A program made the translations under genes and the position numbers. A stretch of DNA of 14,425 bases. It comes from SFHK01 sp963618055 (GTDB lineage: Bacteria > Bacillota > Clostridia > Christensenellales > Aristaeellaceae). Shown in pieces: positions 12,880 to 14,425 of this stretch (positions are counted from its first letter, which is position 1; each line of letters starts with the position of its first letter). The notes beneath the pieces are model-generated. The model had not been told where the DNA came from. It did not search any database and saw nothing but the letters and a program-made list of their open reading frames with translations. The DNA is taken from contig CAVERI010000068.1 in NCBI GenBank assembly GCA_963618055.1, forward strand, positions 1 through 14,425. Direction: 5' to 3'.

Positions 12880-14400
12880 ATGAATCAGACGGTTATCATC
12901 CTCGATTTCGGCGGTCAGTATAAGGAGCTCATTGCCCGACGCGTGCGCGAGCTGGGCGTGTATTCGGTCATCCTGCCCGGCTCAACCCCCGCGGCGCGCG
13001 TAAAGGAAATGGCGCCCATCGGCCTGATCTTCACCGGCGGGCCGGACAGCGTATATAAAGAAGGCGCGCCGGACTGCGAGGATGAAATTCTCCGCCTTGG
13101 CGTGCCGATTCTGGGCATCTGCTACGGCATGCAGCTTCTGGCGCACAAGCTGGGCGGCCGCGTCGCGCCCTGCGAAAAGAGCGAATACGGCACGCTGAAC
13201 GCCGAGTTCGACGCCTCCTTCCCCCTCTTTTTTGACGTAACCGACCCGCAGGTGCTGATGAGCCACACCGATCGCGTGGTCGAAATGCCCGACGGCTTCC
13301 GCTGCCACGCGAAGACCGCGCTGTGCCCCGTCGCCGCGTTCGCGAACGAAAGCGCGCATATCTACGGCGTGCAGTTCCACCCGGAGGTTGAAAATACCCA
13401 CGACGGCCAGAAGATTCTCCGCCGCTTCCTTTACGACGTGTGCGGCGCGGCGGGCGACTATAATATGGAAGATTACCTCGAAACGCAGCTGCGCGCCGTG
13501 CGCGAGCAGGTCGGCGATAAGAAGGTGCTTCTGGGTCTGTCCGGCGGCGTGGATTCGTCGGTCTGCGCGGCGCTTCTGTCCCGCGCCATCGGAAAGCAGC
13601 TTCTGTGCGTCTATATCGACCACGGCTTCATGCGCAAAAATGAAACGAAAGAGGTTACCGACGTATTCTCCGGCATGGATCTGAACTTCATCCCCGTCGA
13701 CGCGTCCGAGCGTTTCCTTTCCGCGGTCGCCGGCGTGACCGAGCCGGAGCGCAAGCGCAAGATCATCGGCCTTCAGTTCGCCCGCGCCTTTGAAGAGGAA
13801 GCCCGCCGCCACGCCGACGTGTCCTTCCTCGCGCAGGGCACCATCTACCCGGACGTAGTTGAGTCCGGCGCGAACAAGTCCGCCGTCATCAAGAGCCACC
13901 ATAACGTCGGCGGCCTGCCTAAGGATCTGGGCTTCGAGGGCGTGGTGGAGCCGCTCAAGGGGCTCTTCAAGGACGAGGTGCGCGCCCTCGGCCGCATGCT
14001 CGGCCTGCCCGAGTCGCTCGTTTCCCGCCAGCCCTTCCCCGGCCCCGGCCTTGCCATCCGCGTGATCGGCGAAATCACCCGCGAGAAGCTCGACCTGCTG
14101 CGCGACGCCGACTGGATCGTCCGCGAGGAAATCCGCGCCCGCGGCGAAAAGAGCGACCAGTACTTCGCCGTGCTCACCGATACCCGCTCCGTCGGCGTGA
14201 TGGGCGATGGCCGTACCTACGAATATACCCTCGCCGTCCGCGCCGTCCGCACCAACGACTTCATGACCTGCGAACCCTGCCGCCTCAGCTACGACACCCT
14301 GTTCGCCATCGCCTCCCGTATCCCCAATGAAGTCCACGGCATCAACCGCGTCGTCTACGACATCACCGGTAAACCCCCGGCGACGATTGAATGGGAATAA
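12880..14400 (+). CDS. guaA: GMP synthase (glutamine-hydrolysing)
   Basis: A 506-residue, full-length enzyme that converts XMP to GMP using ATP and glutamine-derived ammonia, the last step of GMP synthesis. The N-terminal class I glutamine amidotransferase has its catalytic triad in place: C81 in GICYGMQLL, H167 and E169 in QFHPEV. The ATP-pyrophosphatase domain has the P-loop-like SGGVDSS at 221-227 and the family stretch DHGFMRKNE at 247-255. The C-terminal dimerisation domain ends NRVVYDITGKPPATIEWE. The ATG at 12880 gives the usual start (NQTVIILDFGGQY) and has GAGAGG about 10 bases upstream; a longer reading from 12781 begins upstream of the promoter and is excluded. It is divergent from scpB and appears to be the first gene of its transcript. 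Confidence 0.97.
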   Translation: MNQTVIILDFGGQYKELIARRVRELGVYSVILPGSTPAARVKEMAPIGLIFTGGPDSVYKEGAPDCEDEILRLGVPILGICYGMQLLAHKLGGRVAPCEKSEYGTLNAEFDASFPLFFDVTDPQVLMSHTDRVVEMPDGFRCHAKTALCPVAAFANESAHIYGVQFHPEVENTHDGQKILRRFLYDVCGAAGDYNMEDYLETQLRAVREQVGDKKVLLGLSGGVDSSVCAALLSRAIGKQLLCVYIDHGFMRKNETKEVTDVFSGMDLNFIPVDASERFLSAVAGVTEPERKRKIIGLQFARAFEEEARRHADVSFLAQGTIYPDVVESGANKSAVIKSHHNVGGLPKDLGFEGVVEPLKGLFKDEVRALGRMLGLPESLVSRQPFPGPGLAIRVIGEITREKLDLLRDADWIVREEIRARGEKSDQYFAVLTDTRSVGVMGDGRTYEYTLAVRAVRTNDFMTCEPCRLSYDTLFAIASRIPNEVHGINRVVYDITGKPPATIEWE

Positions 14401-14425
14401 GCCCTTCGCGTTTCCAAAGCCTGAA

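Noticed and set aside
12982..14337. 451-codon minus-strand frame opposite guaA
   Set aside because: Antisense shadow of GuaA, Ala/Gly/Asp/His-rich and without motifs.
1..14425. CRISPR array, insertion sequence or prophage
   Set aside because: No regularly spaced direct repeats, transposase, integrase or phage structural gene was seen on either strand.

Overview
This window looks like chromosome from a high-GC, Gram-positive-type anaerobe, most likely a gut member of Clostridia. The reasons are strong AGGAGG-type ribosome binding sites, textbook TTGACA/TATAAT promoters, a short holin-like toxin of the Firmicutes type, a DUF6062 protein, a cytoplasmic GH42 enzyme and TrmB/ScpB/GuaA forms close to clostridial ones. 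Most genes are GC-rich; the restriction enzyme at the left end is clearly more AT-rich. The assignment rests on gene style only, not on a database match.

Layout, left to right. (1) 1-2755, minus strand: a single-chain MmeI-like restriction-modification enzyme running off the left edge, with its own promoter whose -35 box sits inside a perfect palindrome. (2) 2911-3127, minus: tRNA-Ser(GGA) with its promoter and terminator. (3) 3234-7178, plus: a promoter with a GntR/FadR-type operator, then a three-gene sugar-acid operon: a PfkB-family kinase, 6-phosphogluconate dehydrogenase (gnd) and a nickel-dependent LarA-family racemase/epimerase, closed by a terminator. (4) 7211-7553: a compact type I toxin-antitoxin module, consisting of a 33-residue membrane peptide on the minus strand and a convergent antisense RNA of about 95 nt on the plus strand. 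(5) 7704-12650, minus: scpB, a DUF6062 protein, a GH42 beta-galactosidase, a metallophosphoesterase and trmB, all in one direction, with the first genes tightly packed behind one strong promoter. (6) 12793-14400, plus: guaA, divergent from scpB.

How the parts work together. The sugar-acid operon can be read as a route in which the LarA-like enzyme changes the C2 configuration of an aldonate (a D-mannonate/D-gluconate type reaction), the kinase phosphorylates it, and Gnd oxidatively decarboxylates 6-phosphogluconate to ribulose 5-phosphate. This order is inference. The toxin module has every hallmark of the TxpA/RatA and BsrG/SR4 class: a strong toxin promoter, a structured leader that hides the Shine-Dalgarno sequence, a lysine-ended hydrophobic peptide and a convergent antisense RNA overlapping the toxin 3' end. 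It is the best candidate here for an undescribed system. No CRISPR array, transposase, integrase or prophage gene was seen.
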